Shown here piece after piece: positions 34,151-42,017 of a stretch of DNA of 64,000 bases. The DNA comes from RUG14515 sp045117995 (GTDB lineage: Bacteria; Bacillota_I; Bacilli_A; RFN20; CAG-826). Below the pieces are notes generated by a model. That model did not search any database. It saw nothing but the letters and a program-made list of their open reading frames with translations, and was not told where the DNA came from. The DNA is taken from the NCBI GenBank assembly GCA_045117995.1, contig JBGUOH010000009.1, forward strand, positions 124,001 through 188,000, read 5' to 3'. The translations under genes and the position numbers were made by a program. Numbering within the stretch: position 1 is the stretch's first letter; every line of letters starts with the position of its first letter.

Positions 34151-34540
34151 TTACCAGACGTAGCAAATTACTTCACCACCGATACCAAGTGTTCTGGCCT
34201 TTGAGTCGGTCATGACGCCTTGGGAGGTGGAAATAATTGCGATACCTAAACCTTTAAGAACCTTTGGTAATTTTTCAAAGCCAACGTTGACTCTGAGACC
34301 TGGTTTGGAGATTTTTCTTAAACCGGAAATAACTCTTTCACCATTGAAGTACTTTAAGGTAATAGCTAATTCTTTTTTAACTTTACCGGAGACTTTGTAA
34401 TCAGCGATAAAACCTTCTTCTTTAAGAATCTTAGCAATTTCAACTTTCATCTTGCTAGAAGGCATTTTTACAGATTCATATTTTAACGCATTAGCGTTTC
34501 TGATGCGGGTAAGCATATCCGCGATTGGATCAGTCATCAT
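34151..34540 (-). CDS. rpsH: 30S ribosomal protein S8
   Basis: 129 aa. TDPIADMLTRIRNANALKYESV start and C-terminal signature STSQGVMTDSKARTLGIGGEVICYVW. Central-domain 16S rRNA binder; in E. coli it represses the spc operon by binding its mRNA. Two adjacent ATGs (34540 and 34537) are possible; AAGGAGGA at 34553-34560 does not decide between them. Confidence 0.98.
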   Translation of the reverse strand: MMTDPIADMLTRIRNANALKYESVKMPSSKMKVEIAKILKEEGFIADYKVSGKVKKELAITLKYFNGERVISGLRKISKPGLRVNVGFEKLPKVLKGLGIAIISTSQGVMTDSKARTLGIGGEVICYVW

Positions 34541-34564
34541 AATTAATCGATATCCTCCTTTTCT

Positions 34565-34750
34565 TTACCAAGATGATTTCTTCATGCCTGGAATTTCACC
34601 CTTATAGGCTAATTCTCTTAAGCAGATACGGCATAAATGGAATTTGCTATAAACAGAATGTGGACGTCCACAGCGTTCGCAACGTGTGTATTCACGAACT
34701 TTATACTTTTGTGGGCGAGCTTGTCTAACTTTTTGACTTGTCTTTGCCAT
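34565..34750 (-). CDS. rpsN: 30S ribosomal protein S14, zinc-binding type Z
   Basis: 61 aa, the short zinc form. Ligands Cys24, Cys27 (CERC) and Cys40, Cys43 (CRIC), ending PGMKKSSW. Head protein of the small subunit. Between rplE and rpsH as expected. Confidence 0.98.
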   Translation of the reverse strand: MAKTSQKVRQARPQKYKVREYTRCERCGRPHSVYSKFHLCRICLRELAYKGEIPGMKKSSW

Positions 34751-34770
34751 AGTTTACTGTGAACTCCTTT

Positions 34771-35454
34771 CTATCTGTGGAATGGCATACCTAATAAATC
34801 TAATAAGGTATACGCTTCTGCATCTGTATTTGCGGTGGTAACGATAACGATATCCATACCACGAACCTTCGCCACTTTATCGTAATCGATTTCTGGGAAG
34901 ATTAATTGTTCTTTAATACCAAGTGTGTAGTTACCACGACCATCGAAAGCGTTTTTGCTAACGCCACGGAAGTCACGGACACGTGGTAAAGCGATGGAGA
35001 CTAACTTATCGAAGAAGTCGTACATTCTAAGACCACGTAGTGTGACCTTACAACCGATTTCTTGACCTTCTCTTAATTTGAAGGTAGCGATAGACTTTTT
35101 CGCTTTGGTAATGATTGGCTTTTGACCAGAGATCAATGTCAATTCACTAACTGCTTCTTCTAACTTCTTGCTATCTTGTGTAGCATCACCGACACCGATG
35201 TTGATGACGATTTTGCTTAACGCAGGAATTTGCATTGTTGAAGAGTATTGATACTTTTCTAATAAAGCTTTGCGAACTTCGTTTTCGTATTTAACTTGAA
35301 CACGGGAAACGATCGCAGCTTTCTTATTGCCATTAGAAGCCTTTTTAGCTTTTGGAGCTTTTGGAGCTTCTTCAGCAGCAGCTTCTGCTTTTGGCGCAGC
35401 TTTAGGAGCAGCTTTCTTAGCAGGAGCTTTCTTTTCTTTTAATTCTTCGGCCAT
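34771..35454 (-). CDS. rplE: 50S ribosomal protein L5 with Lys/Ala/Pro N-terminal extension
   Basis: 227 aa against about 180 usually. The core from residue ~50 is normal: KYENEVRKALLEKYQYSSTMQIP, KIVINIGVGDA, LRGLRMYDFFDKLVSIALPRVRDFRG and GIKEQLIFPEI. The first ~45 residues are a low-complexity stretch of Lys, Ala, Pro and Glu (APAKKAAPKAAPKAEAAAEE). L5 binds 5S rRNA. The ATG at 35454 has AGGAGG in the gap to rplX; no internal ATG near the core start has an SD, so the extension appears to be translated. Confidence 0.96.
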   Translation of the reverse strand: MAEELKEKKAPAKKAAPKAAPKAEAAAEEAPKAPKAKKASNGNKKAAIVSRVQVKYENEVRKALLEKYQYSSTMQIPALSKIVINIGVGDATQDSKKLEEAVSELTLISGQKPIITKAKKSIATFKLREGQEIGCKVTLRGLRMYDFFDKLVSIALPRVRDFRGVSKNAFDGRGNYTLGIKEQLIFPEIDYDKVAKVRGMDIVIVTTANTDAEAYTLLDLLGMPFHR

Positions 35455-35468
35455 TACAGCTTTCCTCC

Positions 35469-35774
35469 TTATAACACTGTGCCACTAGCTTTAGCATAGC
35501 GGACTTTTTTACCCTTGACTTCTTTGTGGCCAATTTTGGTTGGCTTTTTGGTCTTTGGGTCGAGCAACATAACGTTTGAAGCATCGATTGGGGCATAGAT
35601 TTCAACGATACCGCCATCTGGATTCTTTTGTGTTGGTTTGTTGCATTTTTTACGGATGTTGACACCATCGACAACAACACGATTTTGTTCAGGAATCACT
35701 TTTTGAATTGTGCCAGTTTTTCCTTTATCGCGACCAGCGATCACGATAACTTTATCACCTTTAACAAGATTCAT
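35469..35774 (-). CDS. rplX: 50S ribosomal protein L24
   Basis: 101 aa. MNLVKGDKVIVIAGRDKGKTGTI is the KOW motif; VVVDGVNIRKKCNKPTQKNPDGGI and the basic end follow. One of the first proteins to bind 23S rRNA. Start set at 35774, 6 nt from AGGAGGAA (35781-35788); an earlier in-frame start would overlap rplN. Confidence 0.97.
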   Translation of the reverse strand: MNLVKGDKVIVIAGRDKGKTGTIQKVIPEQNRVVVDGVNIRKKCNKPTQKNPDGGIVEIYAPIDASNVMLLDPKTKKPTKIGHKEVKGKKVRYAKASGTVL

Positions 35775-35787
35775 CTGTTCTTCCTCC

Positions 35788-36165
35788 TTATAAAACTTCT
35801 GGAGCGAGGGAGACAATTTTCATGAAACCTTCGACACCTTTTTCACGGAGTTCTCTAGCCACAGGGCCGAACACACGTGTACCTACAGGCACGTTATCAT
35901 CATTAATAACAACAACTGCATTGTCGTCGAAGGCGATTGTAGAACCGTCTTTACGACCAATGGCCTTTTTAGTTCTGACGATGACGCATCTAACGACATC
36001 GCCTTTTTTCACTTTACCGTTTGGGATAGCGTCTTTGACGGCACATAAGATGACGTCACCAACACTACTGGATTTACGGGTTGAACCACCATAGAGGGTG
36101 AAAGCGCGAACAGATCTCGCACCGGAGTTGTCAGCGACAACAAGGTTTGTTTCCTTCTGGATCAT
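35788..36165 (-). CDS. rplN: 50S ribosomal protein L14
   Basis: 125 aa. MIQKETNLVVADNSGARSVRAF start, GDVILCAVKDAIPNGKVKKGDVVRCVIVR and FGPVARELREKGVEGFMKIVSLAPEVL end. Forms inter-subunit bridge contacts. Only 3 bp after rpsQ, so translation is probably coupled. Confidence 0.98.
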   Translation of the reverse strand: MIQKETNLVVADNSGARSVRAFTLYGGSTRKSSSVGDVILCAVKDAIPNGKVKKGDVVRCVIVRTKKAIGRKDGSTIAFDDNAVVVINDDNVPVGTRVFGPVARELREKGVEGFMKIVSLAPEVL

Positions 36166-36168
36166 AAA

Positions 36169-36555
36169 CTATTCGGCCTCCTTTTCTTCTTTGGCTTCTT
36201 CGGCTGGAGCTTCTTCTTTTGCGGTAGCAGCTTCAGCGGCGGCTTCTGCTTCAATAGCTTCTTCTTTTAATTCAGCTTCAGCTTCTTTAACAGATAATTC
36301 CGCTTTCTTATCGATGGAGACGAGTCTCCAACGTTTTGTGGCACTTAATTTACGTGTGGCCATGATGGTAACTGTATCGCCGTTCTTGGCGTCATTGTTT
36401 TCATCGTGGGCATAGTACTTTTTACCGTATTTAACACGTTTGCCATATTTGCTGTGTCTTTTGTGAGTTTCAACTAGGACGACGATTGTCTTAGCGTTTT
36501 TGTCAGAGACGACGACACCTTGAATGGCGCGACGTGCTAATGTTTTTCTTTCCAT
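36169..36555 (-). CDS. rpsQ: 30S ribosomal protein S17 with acidic C-terminal extension
   Basis: 128 aa against about 85 usually. Residues 1-85 are normal: RRAIQGVVVSDKNAKTIVV, HKRHSKYGKRVKYGKKYYAHDE, GDTVTIMATRKLSATKRWRLV. The last ~40 residues are an added Ala/Glu-rich tail (EAEAAAEAATAKEEAPAEEA). Primary 16S rRNA-binding protein. Follows rpmC by 13 nt. Confidence 0.96.
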   Translation of the reverse strand: MERKTLARRAIQGVVVSDKNAKTIVVLVETHKRHSKYGKRVKYGKKYYAHDENNDAKNGDTVTIMATRKLSATKRWRLVSIDKKAELSVKEAEAELKEEAIEAEAAAEAATAKEEAPAEEAKEEKEAE

Positions 36556-36568
36556 CTAAGCGTCCTCC

Positions 36569-36766
36569 TTATTTAACTTCTAATTCACGTTCTCTGAGAA
36601 CGAGATTGACTCTTGCGATGTCTTTTCTAACAGCGATGACATCTTCGCCTCTTTCGAGGGCACCGACAGCTTTCTTTCTGCGGAGCTCGAATAATTGTTC
36701 CTTGAGTGAGTATAATTTTTCTTTTAATTCACTCGTAGAAAGTTCACGAACTTCATTAATTTTCAT
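36569..36766 (-). CDS. rpmC: 50S ribosomal protein L29
   Basis: 65 aa helical hairpin. MKINEVRELSTSELKEKLYSLKEQLFELR and the C-terminal DIARVNLVLRERE. Located at the peptide exit tunnel and contacts trigger factor in known ribosomes. Five bp after rplP. Confidence 0.97.
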   Translation of the reverse strand: MKINEVRELSTSELKEKLYSLKEQLFELRRKKAVGALERGEDVIAVRKDIARVNLVLRERELEVK

Positions 36767-36771
36767 AACTA

Positions 36772-37182
36772 TTACTCACCTTTCTTAATAACTTTGCATT
36801 TGATTGGGAGTTTGTAAGCCGCTAAACGGAGAGCTTCTCTCATGTCGGCTTCAGCAACACCGCCGATTTCGAACATGACGCAGCCCTTACGGACGACTGC
36901 TACCCAATCTTCTGGTGAACCTTTACCAGAACCCATACGAACTTCAGCAGGCTTTTTAGTCTTAGCTAAGTGTGGGAAGATTCTGATCCAGATTTGACCA
37001 CCTCTTTTGGTATAACGAGCAAGGCAGATACGGGCGGCTTCGATTTGACGAGTTGTAACCCATGCACCTTCAAGAGCTTGTAAACCAAATTCACCGAATG
37101 CCACTTTTGGAGCGGATTTGCAGTGTCCTTCATATTTGATGATATGTGGACGTCTGTATTTTGTACGTTTTGGTTGTAACAT
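36772..37182 (-). CDS. rplP: 50S ribosomal protein L16
   Basis: 136 aa. MLQPKRTKYRRPH start, GGQIWIRIFPHLAKTKKPAEVRMGSGKGSPE-type core and GVAEADMREALRLAAYKLP. Helps shape the A site. Two bp after rpsC. Confidence 0.98.
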   Translation of the reverse strand: MLQPKRTKYRRPHIIKYEGHCKSAPKVAFGEFGLQALEGAWVTTRQIEAARICLARYTKRGGQIWIRIFPHLAKTKKPAEVRMGSGKGSPEDWVAVVRKGCVMFEIGGVAEADMREALRLAAYKLPIKCKVIKKGE

Positions 37183-37184
37183 GA

Positions 37185-37865
37185 CTATTCTCCTTTCTCG
37201 TTATTTTGTTTCTTTTGGAGTTCAGGACGAATTTCGCCACGGCAGATCCACACTTTAACGCCTAAGCGACCATATTGTGTGGCAGCGTGCACGCAAGCGT
37301 AATCAATATCACTTCTTAACGTGTGTAGAGGAATGACACCTTCACGGTAACCTTCTGCACGAGCGATATCGGCACCACCTAAACGGCCACTGACGGAAGT
37401 TTTGATACCTTTCGCACCAGCTTTACGGACGCGTTGGATGGCTTTCTTTTGCGCTGTACGGAAACTCGCTCTTTCTTCGAGTTGTTTAGCAATTTCTTGA
37501 GCGATGATGTTAGCGTCTAAGTCTGGATTTTTGACTTCCACGACATCGATGCGGACTTCACTACCCTTTAAGAGTTTTGCTAATTGATCTTTTAATTCAT
37601 TAATGTTCTTGCCATCTTGACCAATGACGACACCTGGACGGGCGACGAAGACCATGACGACAACGTTGTAACCTTTATCGGTTTTGATTCTTTCGATTTC
37701 GACGTGAGAGAGTAAAGCTTCTTTTAATTTCTTTTCGAGGAATTCACGAACTTTAACATCTTCATTGAGGAAGACATGGAATTCTTGATCATTAGCGTAC
37801 CAACGAGAATTCCAATTCTTGTTGACGCCAATTCTTAAGCCTACTGGATTAACTTTTTGACCCAT
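37185..37865 (-). CDS. rpsC: 30S ribosomal protein S3
   Basis: 226 aa. MGQKVNPVGLRIG start, KH domain with VFVARPGVVIGQDGKNINELK (residues ~72-92), and C-terminal GVKGIKVSVSGRL-type stretch GAKGIKTSVSGRLGGADIARAE and GVKVWICRGEI. mRNA entry-channel protein with helicase role. AGGAGG upstream, 13 nt after rplV. Confidence 0.98.
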   Translation of the reverse strand: MGQKVNPVGLRIGVNKNWNSRWYANDQEFHVFLNEDVKVREFLEKKLKEALLSHVEIERIKTDKGYNVVVMVFVARPGVVIGQDGKNINELKDQLAKLLKGSEVRIDVVEVKNPDLDANIIAQEIAKQLEERASFRTAQKKAIQRVRKAGAKGIKTSVSGRLGGADIARAEGYREGVIPLHTLRSDIDYACVHAATQYGRLGVKVWICRGEIRPELQKKQNNEKGE

Positions 37866-37878
37866 TGATGTTTTCCTC

Positions 37879-38421
37879 CTATCTCATCTTCACAACAACA
37901 GTGATGTTGCTGGCGCGTTTAACCAAGCCTGAGGCAGAGCCTTTAGCTCTTGGTAAGTATCTCTTCATTCTTAAGCCATCAGTAGCATAGATTTCAGCGA
38001 TGTATAAGGCATCTTCATCCATACCGAAGTTGTTGGTGGCGTTAGCAGCGGCGGATTTGATCACTTTCGCGACTGGTTCGCTAGCAGCTTTGTGAACGTT
38101 AGCAAGGATACCTAACGCTTGTTTAACTTGTAAGCCTCTGACGAGATCGATAACTAAGCGGACCTTACGTGGAGTAACGCGGACGTTCTTCGCGATGGCC
38201 TTAGCTTCAGTTGGCATTGGCTTTTTAGGAGCTTCAGCTTTCTTTTCTTCTTTGGCTTTCTTTGGAGCTTCAGCTTTTTCTGCTTTTGGAGCAGCTTTCT
38301 TAGCTGGGGCTTTTTTAGCTTTAGGAGCTTCTTCAACTTTAGCTTCTTCTTTGATTTCTTCTGCTGGTTCAGCAACCTTTTTGGCTGTCTTCTTAGCAGT
38401 AGCTTTCTTTGTTTCTGCCAT
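37879..38421 (-). CDS. rplV: 50S ribosomal protein L22 with long low-complexity N-terminal extension
   Basis: 180 aa against about 110 usually. The core begins near residue 70: EAKAIAKNVRVTPRKVRLVIDLVRG, ALGILANVHKAASEPVAKVIKSAAANA, and KRYLPRAKGSASG at the tunnel-lining hairpin. The first ~70 residues are Lys/Ala/Glu/Pro repeats (APKAKKAPAKKAAPKAEKAE). SD AGGAGG precedes the ATG of the extended form. L22 lines the nascent-peptide tunnel. Confidence 0.96.
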   Translation of the reverse strand: MAETKKATAKKTAKKVAEPAEEIKEEAKVEEAPKAKKAPAKKAAPKAEKAEAPKKAKEEKKAEAPKKPMPTEAKAIAKNVRVTPRKVRLVIDLVRGLQVKQALGILANVHKAASEPVAKVIKSAAANATNNFGMDEDALYIAEIYATDGLRMKRYLPRAKGSASGLVKRASNITVVVKMR

Positions 38422-38437
38422 TATCTAGACCCTCCTA

Positions 38438-38731
38438 TTACTTACCGGCGGCAGCTGCTTTATCTTCAGCTGTGTGGCCTGTATGTCCTGTGAATTTTCT
38501 TGTTGGGGAGAATTCACCTAATTTGTGTCCGACCATATCTTCTGTGACATAGACAGAGATGTGTTCTTTACCGTTATAAACCGCGAATGTGTGACCCACG
38601 AATGATGGGTAGATGGTAGAACGGCGTGACCAAGTCTTAATGACTTCTTTTTTGTTAGCAGCGTTTAATGCATCGACTTTCTTCATTAAGGAAGCATCGA
38701 CGAATGCGCCTTTTTTCAAACTTCTTGCCAT
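38438..38731 (-). CDS. rpsS: 30S ribosomal protein S19
   Basis: 97 aa. MARSLKKGAFVDASLMKKVD, IKTWSRRSTIYPSFVGHTFAVYNGKEHISVYV and GHKLGEFSPTRKFTGHTG, all S19 signatures. Head protein near the A site. 16 nt before rplV. Confidence 0.98.
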   Translation of the reverse strand: MARSLKKGAFVDASLMKKVDALNAANKKEVIKTWSRRSTIYPSFVGHTFAVYNGKEHISVYVTEDMVGHKLGEFSPTRKFTGHTGHTAEDKAAAAGK

Positions 38732-38752
38732 GTTTTCTATCTCCTTTCGCGA

Positions 38753-39586
38753 TTACTTGCCATTTCTACGGCGAACGATTAATTTGCCGCTGGCTTTCTT
38801 ATTATTTCTTGTCTTGACGCCTAACGCACGTTTGCCCCATGGGGTTCTTGGTGCATCACGACCGACAGGACACTTACCTTCACCACCACCATGTGGGTGA
38901 TCGTTTGGGTTCATGACACTACCACGGACTGTTGGTCTTGTGCCATACCATCTGGTCTTACCAGCTTTACCGAGGTTCACAAGGTTCCAGTCTTCATTAC
39001 CGACTGAACCGATTGTGGCACGGCATGTTCCTAAGATTCTACGGACTTCGCCACTCATTAAGCGGAGGGTAACATATTTACCTTCAGCACCTAACACTTG
39101 GGCATAAGCACCGGCGGCTCTACAAAGTTGGCCACCTCTTTCAGGAACTAATTCGATGTTGTGAACTAATGTACCTTCTGGAATGTTTTTGAGTAAGCAG
39201 GCATTACCTGGCATGATATCAACTTCTTCACCAGACATAATCTTGTAACCGATTTTGATATCTTTTGGTGCGAGAATGTATCTCTTCTCGCCATCAGCGT
39301 AGCTGAGTAAGCAGATTCTTGCGTTTCTGTTTGGATCGTATTCGATTGTCTTCACTACTGCTGGAATGCCATCTTTATTACGTTTGAAGTCAATAACACG
39401 ATATTTGCGTTTGTGACCTCCACCAATGTGACGGCAGGTGATTTTACCTTGGTTATTTCTACCGCCAGATTTGGATAAACTGACTAATAAGCTCTTCTCA
39501 GGAGTGGATGTAGTGATTTCACCGAATGTCGAATTTGTCATTGCTCTACGGCTTGGAGACGTAGGCTTGTAAGTTCTAATTGACAT
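38753..39586 (-). CDS. rplB: 50S ribosomal protein L2
   Basis: 277 aa, full length. RNNQGKITCRHIGGGHKRKYRVIDFKRNK near residue 42 and the peptidyl-transferase-proximal loop VMNPNDHPHGGGEGK near 222, including the conserved His. A 7-bp stem (GAATAAG/CTTATTC, 39608-39629) overlapping the rplW stop sits between rplW and rplB. Confidence 0.98.
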   Translation of the reverse strand: MSIRTYKPTSPSRRAMTNSTFGEITTSTPEKSLLVSLSKSGGRNNQGKITCRHIGGGHKRKYRVIDFKRNKDGIPAVVKTIEYDPNRNARICLLSYADGEKRYILAPKDIKIGYKIMSGEEVDIMPGNACLLKNIPEGTLVHNIELVPERGGQLCRAAGAYAQVLGAEGKYVTLRLMSGEVRRILGTCRATIGSVGNEDWNLVNLGKAGKTRWYGTRPTVRGSVMNPNDHPHGGGEGKCPVGRDAPRTPWGKRALGVKTRNNKKASGKLIVRRRNGK

Positions 39587-39623
39587 TACTTTGTCCTCCT
39601 ATAGTTTGAATAAGTGAACTGCC

Positions 39624-39962
39624 TTATTCTTTGAATAAGTCGATTGCTTCGCCTTCTGCGACGGTAACAACGGCTTTCTTGAATCCGGAGATGCTACCAG
39701 CATATCTGGTGCCTCTGGTTGTTTCTTTTGCTCTTTGGTTAAGAACTTTCACGTCTGTAACTTTGACTTGGAAGATTCTTTCGAACGCTAATTTGATTTC
39801 TGTCTTGTTAGCGCTTTCGAGCACTTTGACTGTGACCTTGTTTTCGTTTTGCATTAAGGACATTGTTTTTTCTGTGATTAATGGTTTAACGATAACTGTG
39901 AAGTCTTTTTCAGTCGCTTTTGGGAAGCGTTTAGCGGCTTCTGTTTTCTTCTTGGCTGCCAT
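39624..39962 (-). CDS. rplW: 50S ribosomal protein L23
   Basis: 112 aa. Core DFTVIVKPLITEKTMSLMQNENKVTVKVL and EIKLAFERIFQVKVTDVKVLN. Basic 18-residue N-terminal lead (AAKKKTEAAKRFPKA). Docking site for trigger factor and SRP at the tunnel exit. One bp after rplD. Confidence 0.97.
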   Translation of the reverse strand: MAAKKKTEAAKRFPKATEKDFTVIVKPLITEKTMSLMQNENKVTVKVLESANKTEIKLAFERIFQVKVTDVKVLNQRAKETTRGTRYAGSISGFKKAVVTVAEGEAIDLFKE

Positions 39963-39963
39963 A

Positions 39964-40602
39964 TTACTTTAATGCCTCCTCAACTTCTTTAATGCTAGCT
40001 TTGCTCATAACGAGGTTATCAACATTTAATAAGTCAACAACGCTGATGTTATCGCTTGTGACAACTTTGGCATAACCAACGTTGCGTGCGCTAGCGAAGA
40101 TTTCTTCTGTGATTGCATCGACGACGACGAGAGCTTTGCTACCAACTTTGATCGCATCTAAGAATGCAACGAAGTTTTTAGTTTTCTTTTCATCGAATTT
40201 GATTTCATCGACGACCACGAGTCCATCTTTTGTTTTTAAACTTAACGCGGACTTGAGCGCAAGTTTATGTTCTTTTTTGTTTTGGGAAATCTTGCAGTTT
40301 TGATTTCCGACTGGACCGAACACTGTGCCGCCACCGACCCAGATTGGGGAACGGGAGCTACCTGCACGAGCACGGCCTGTACCTTTTTGACGCCATGGTT
40401 TTTTACCACCGCCACTGACTTCGTGACGCACTTTTGTTTTAGCGGTCGCTTGTCTTTGGTTGGCTTGTTCTACTTGAACGGCGTCGAACATTGCTTGTTG
40501 ATGTGGTTCAATACCGAAGACTTCAGCATTGAGGCTCATCTTGGAGACTTCTTCGCCAGCCATGTTAAGGACTTTAACGCTGACGGATTTCTTTTCTGCC
40601 AT
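39964..40602 (-). CDS. rplD: 50S ribosomal protein L4
   Basis: 212 aa. VFGIEPHQQAMFDAVQVEQANQRQATAKTKVRHEVSGGGKKPWRQKGTGRARAGS-type loop that lines the exit tunnel, then KENLSLKTKDGL-like stretch and C-terminal alpha/beta domain. In E. coli L4 represses the S10 operon by binding its leader; the structured leader at 41710-41840 makes that worth testing here. Confidence 0.98.
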   Translation of the reverse strand: MAEKKSVSVKVLNMAGEEVSKMSLNAEVFGIEPHQQAMFDAVQVEQANQRQATAKTKVRHEVSGGGKKPWRQKGTGRARAGSSRSPIWVGGGTVFGPVGNQNCKISQNKKEHKLALKSALSLKTKDGLVVVDEIKFDEKKTKNFVAFLDAIKVGSKALVVVDAITEEIFASARNVGYAKVVTSDNISVVDLLNVDNLVMSKASIKEVEEALK

Positions 40603-40625
40603 AATTTCTGTTCTCCTTTCCGTTC

Positions 40626-41384
40626 TTATTCTGCGGCTTCAGTAGCTGGGGCTTCTTCGACGACTGGAGCTTCTTCAACAGGAGCTTCAACGGCTGGAGC
40701 GGCTTCCACCACTGGAGTGCGGTTGATTAATGGTTTCACAGCTTCTGGATGTTTGACATCTTTGATAGCGCTACGGATGACCACGATGGACTTACGAGCA
40801 CCTGGGAGACCACCTCTCACTAAGATGTAGTTCTTTTCTGCATCAACAGCGACAACTAATTGGTTGAGGACTGTAGCAGATTCGTTACCGTAATGACCGG
40901 ACATGTGTTTACCTGGCATAACGCCGTGGTTGTAACGACCGTTGTTAGCAAAGGTACCTTGACCTCTGTGGTAACCTGAACCGTGACCTTTTGGACCAAT
41001 AGTTTGATTCCAACGTTTGATAACACCGGAGAAACCGTGACCCTTACTTGTGCCAATGACATCGACGACTTCACCAGCTTTGAAGATGTCTGCTTTGATG
41101 ACATCACCGAGTTGGTAGCCTGTCATTTCATCGCCCTTTAATTCTTTAAGGACTTGGTGTGGGACTGTATTGGCTTTCTTTGCGATTCCCTTTTCGCATT
41201 TGTTGGCTCTGGATTCTTTTAATTCTTCATAACCAACTTGCACAGCGGCATAACCGTCTTTTTCAACAGTTTTGACTTGTGTGACAACGTTTGGTAAGAC
41301 TTCAACGACTGTCACAGCGTAGATTTGGCCATCTTCAGCGAAGACTTCAGTCATGCCCATTTTTCTACCGACAATAGCTTTCAT
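40626..41384 (-). CDS. rplC: 50S ribosomal protein L3 with Ala/Glu/Pro C-terminal extension
   Basis: 252 aa against about 210 usually. Core: MKAIVGRKMGMTEVFAEDGQIYAVTVVE, KGHGFSGVIKRWNQTIGPKGHGSGYHRGQG and GHYGNESATVLNQLVV. The last ~35 residues are an Ala/Val/Glu/Pro tail (EAAPAVEAPVEEAPVVEEAP). L3 reaches the peptidyl-transferase centre. 13 nt after rpsJ. Confidence 0.96.
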   Translation of the reverse strand: MKAIVGRKMGMTEVFAEDGQIYAVTVVEVLPNVVTQVKTVEKDGYAAVQVGYEELKESRANKCEKGIAKKANTVPHQVLKELKGDEMTGYQLGDVIKADIFKAGEVVDVIGTSKGHGFSGVIKRWNQTIGPKGHGSGYHRGQGTFANNGRYNHGVMPGKHMSGHYGNESATVLNQLVVAVDAEKNYILVRGGLPGARKSIVVIRSAIKDVKHPEAVKPLINRTPVVEAAPAVEAPVEEAPVVEEAPATEAAE

Positions 41385-41397
41385 TGACTCTTACCTC

Positions 41398-41709
41398 CTA
41401 TAATTTGATTTCGATATCCACACCGGCTGGTAAGTCGAGATTCTTTAAGGAATCAAGAGTTTCCTTGCGGTAATTCTTAATATCGATGATTCTTTTGTGT
41501 GTTCTGATTTCGAATTGTTCACGGGAATCTTTGTATTTGTGAACAGCTCTAAGAATGGTGAACACTTGTTTTTCCGTTGGGAGCGGAATTGGACCGACAA
41601 CTGTGGCGCCGGTGTTCTTCGCTGCAGCAATGATCTTTTCAGCACTTAAGTCTAAGTTGACATGATCGTAAGCTTTTAAGCGAACCCTAATCTTTGTTGC
41701 TTTTGCCAT
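41398..41709 (-). CDS. rpsJ: 30S ribosomal protein S10
   Basis: 103 aa. IRVRLKAYDHVNLDLSAEKI, GPIPLPTEKQVFTILRAVHKYKDSREQFEIRTHKRIID. First gene of the S10-spc-alpha operon; AGGAGG SD 12 nt before the ATG and a ~130-nt structured leader. No rpsL/rpsG/fusA/tuf genes lie upstream. Confidence 0.98.
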   Translation of the reverse strand: MAKATKIRVRLKAYDHVNLDLSAEKIIAAAKNTGATVVGPIPLPTEKQVFTILRAVHKYKDSREQFEIRTHKRIIDIKNYRKETLDSLKNLDLPAGVDIEIKL

Positions 41710-41840
41710 GAATTGTTTTTTCCTCCTATCACTATCAGGCTTTGACTTTAACTCTCTCAGTGCGAATTACCTGAATACACCTTCATGACAACGCCTGTGG
41801 GTGTATCAGCAACCTCGCACGTCAACGCGAGCCGTCAACG
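41710..41840 (-). promoter_or_regulatory. structured 5' leader of the S10 operon
   Basis: About 130 nt between the predicted start and rpsJ. Two clear hairpins on the minus strand: CTCGC/GCGAG (41827-41831 with 41814-41818, 8-nt loop) and CTGATACACC/GGTGTATTCAG (41800-41809 with 41771-41781, one bulge, 18-nt loop). Candidate site for autogenous control by a ribosomal protein such as L4; I do not recognise a described Rfam leader. Confidence 0.5.
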
Positions 41841-41846
41841 TTTAAT

Positions 41847-41875
41847 ATCATACGTGAGTGTAGGTGCGCTGTCAA
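41847..41875 (-). promoter_or_regulatory. strong promoter of the S10-spc-alpha operon
   Basis: TTGACA (41870-41875), 17-bp spacer, TATGAT (41847-41852) on the minus strand; start expected near 41840. Together with the leader and the terminator at 41966-41997 this explains the gene-free stretch 41710-42017. Confidence 0.92.
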
Positions 41876-41965
41876 CCAATTATTAAATAAATTTAAATAT
41901 ATAAAGGGCGAAGTCGCTAAAATAATCGACACGTGACGTGGTTTTCCAAGCAAAAAAATTGCAAT

Positions 41966-41997
41966 AAAAAAGGCGAAAAAGTCATTTTTCACCCCTT
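41966..41997 (-). terminator. terminator of tgt-queA-queH
   Basis: Minus strand: AGG-gg-TGAAAAA paired with TTTTTCGCCT, 4-nt loop, followed by six T. It begins 21 nt after the queH stop. Confidence 0.8.
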
Positions 41998-42017
41998 ATT
42001 TTTCAATTTTTGACTAC

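Noticed and set aside
40267..40830. 187-codon plus-strand frame opposite rplD/rplC
   Set aside because: Antisense to two conserved ribosomal genes; composition (Ala/Ser/Thr repeats) reflects the L3 C-terminal tail read backwards.
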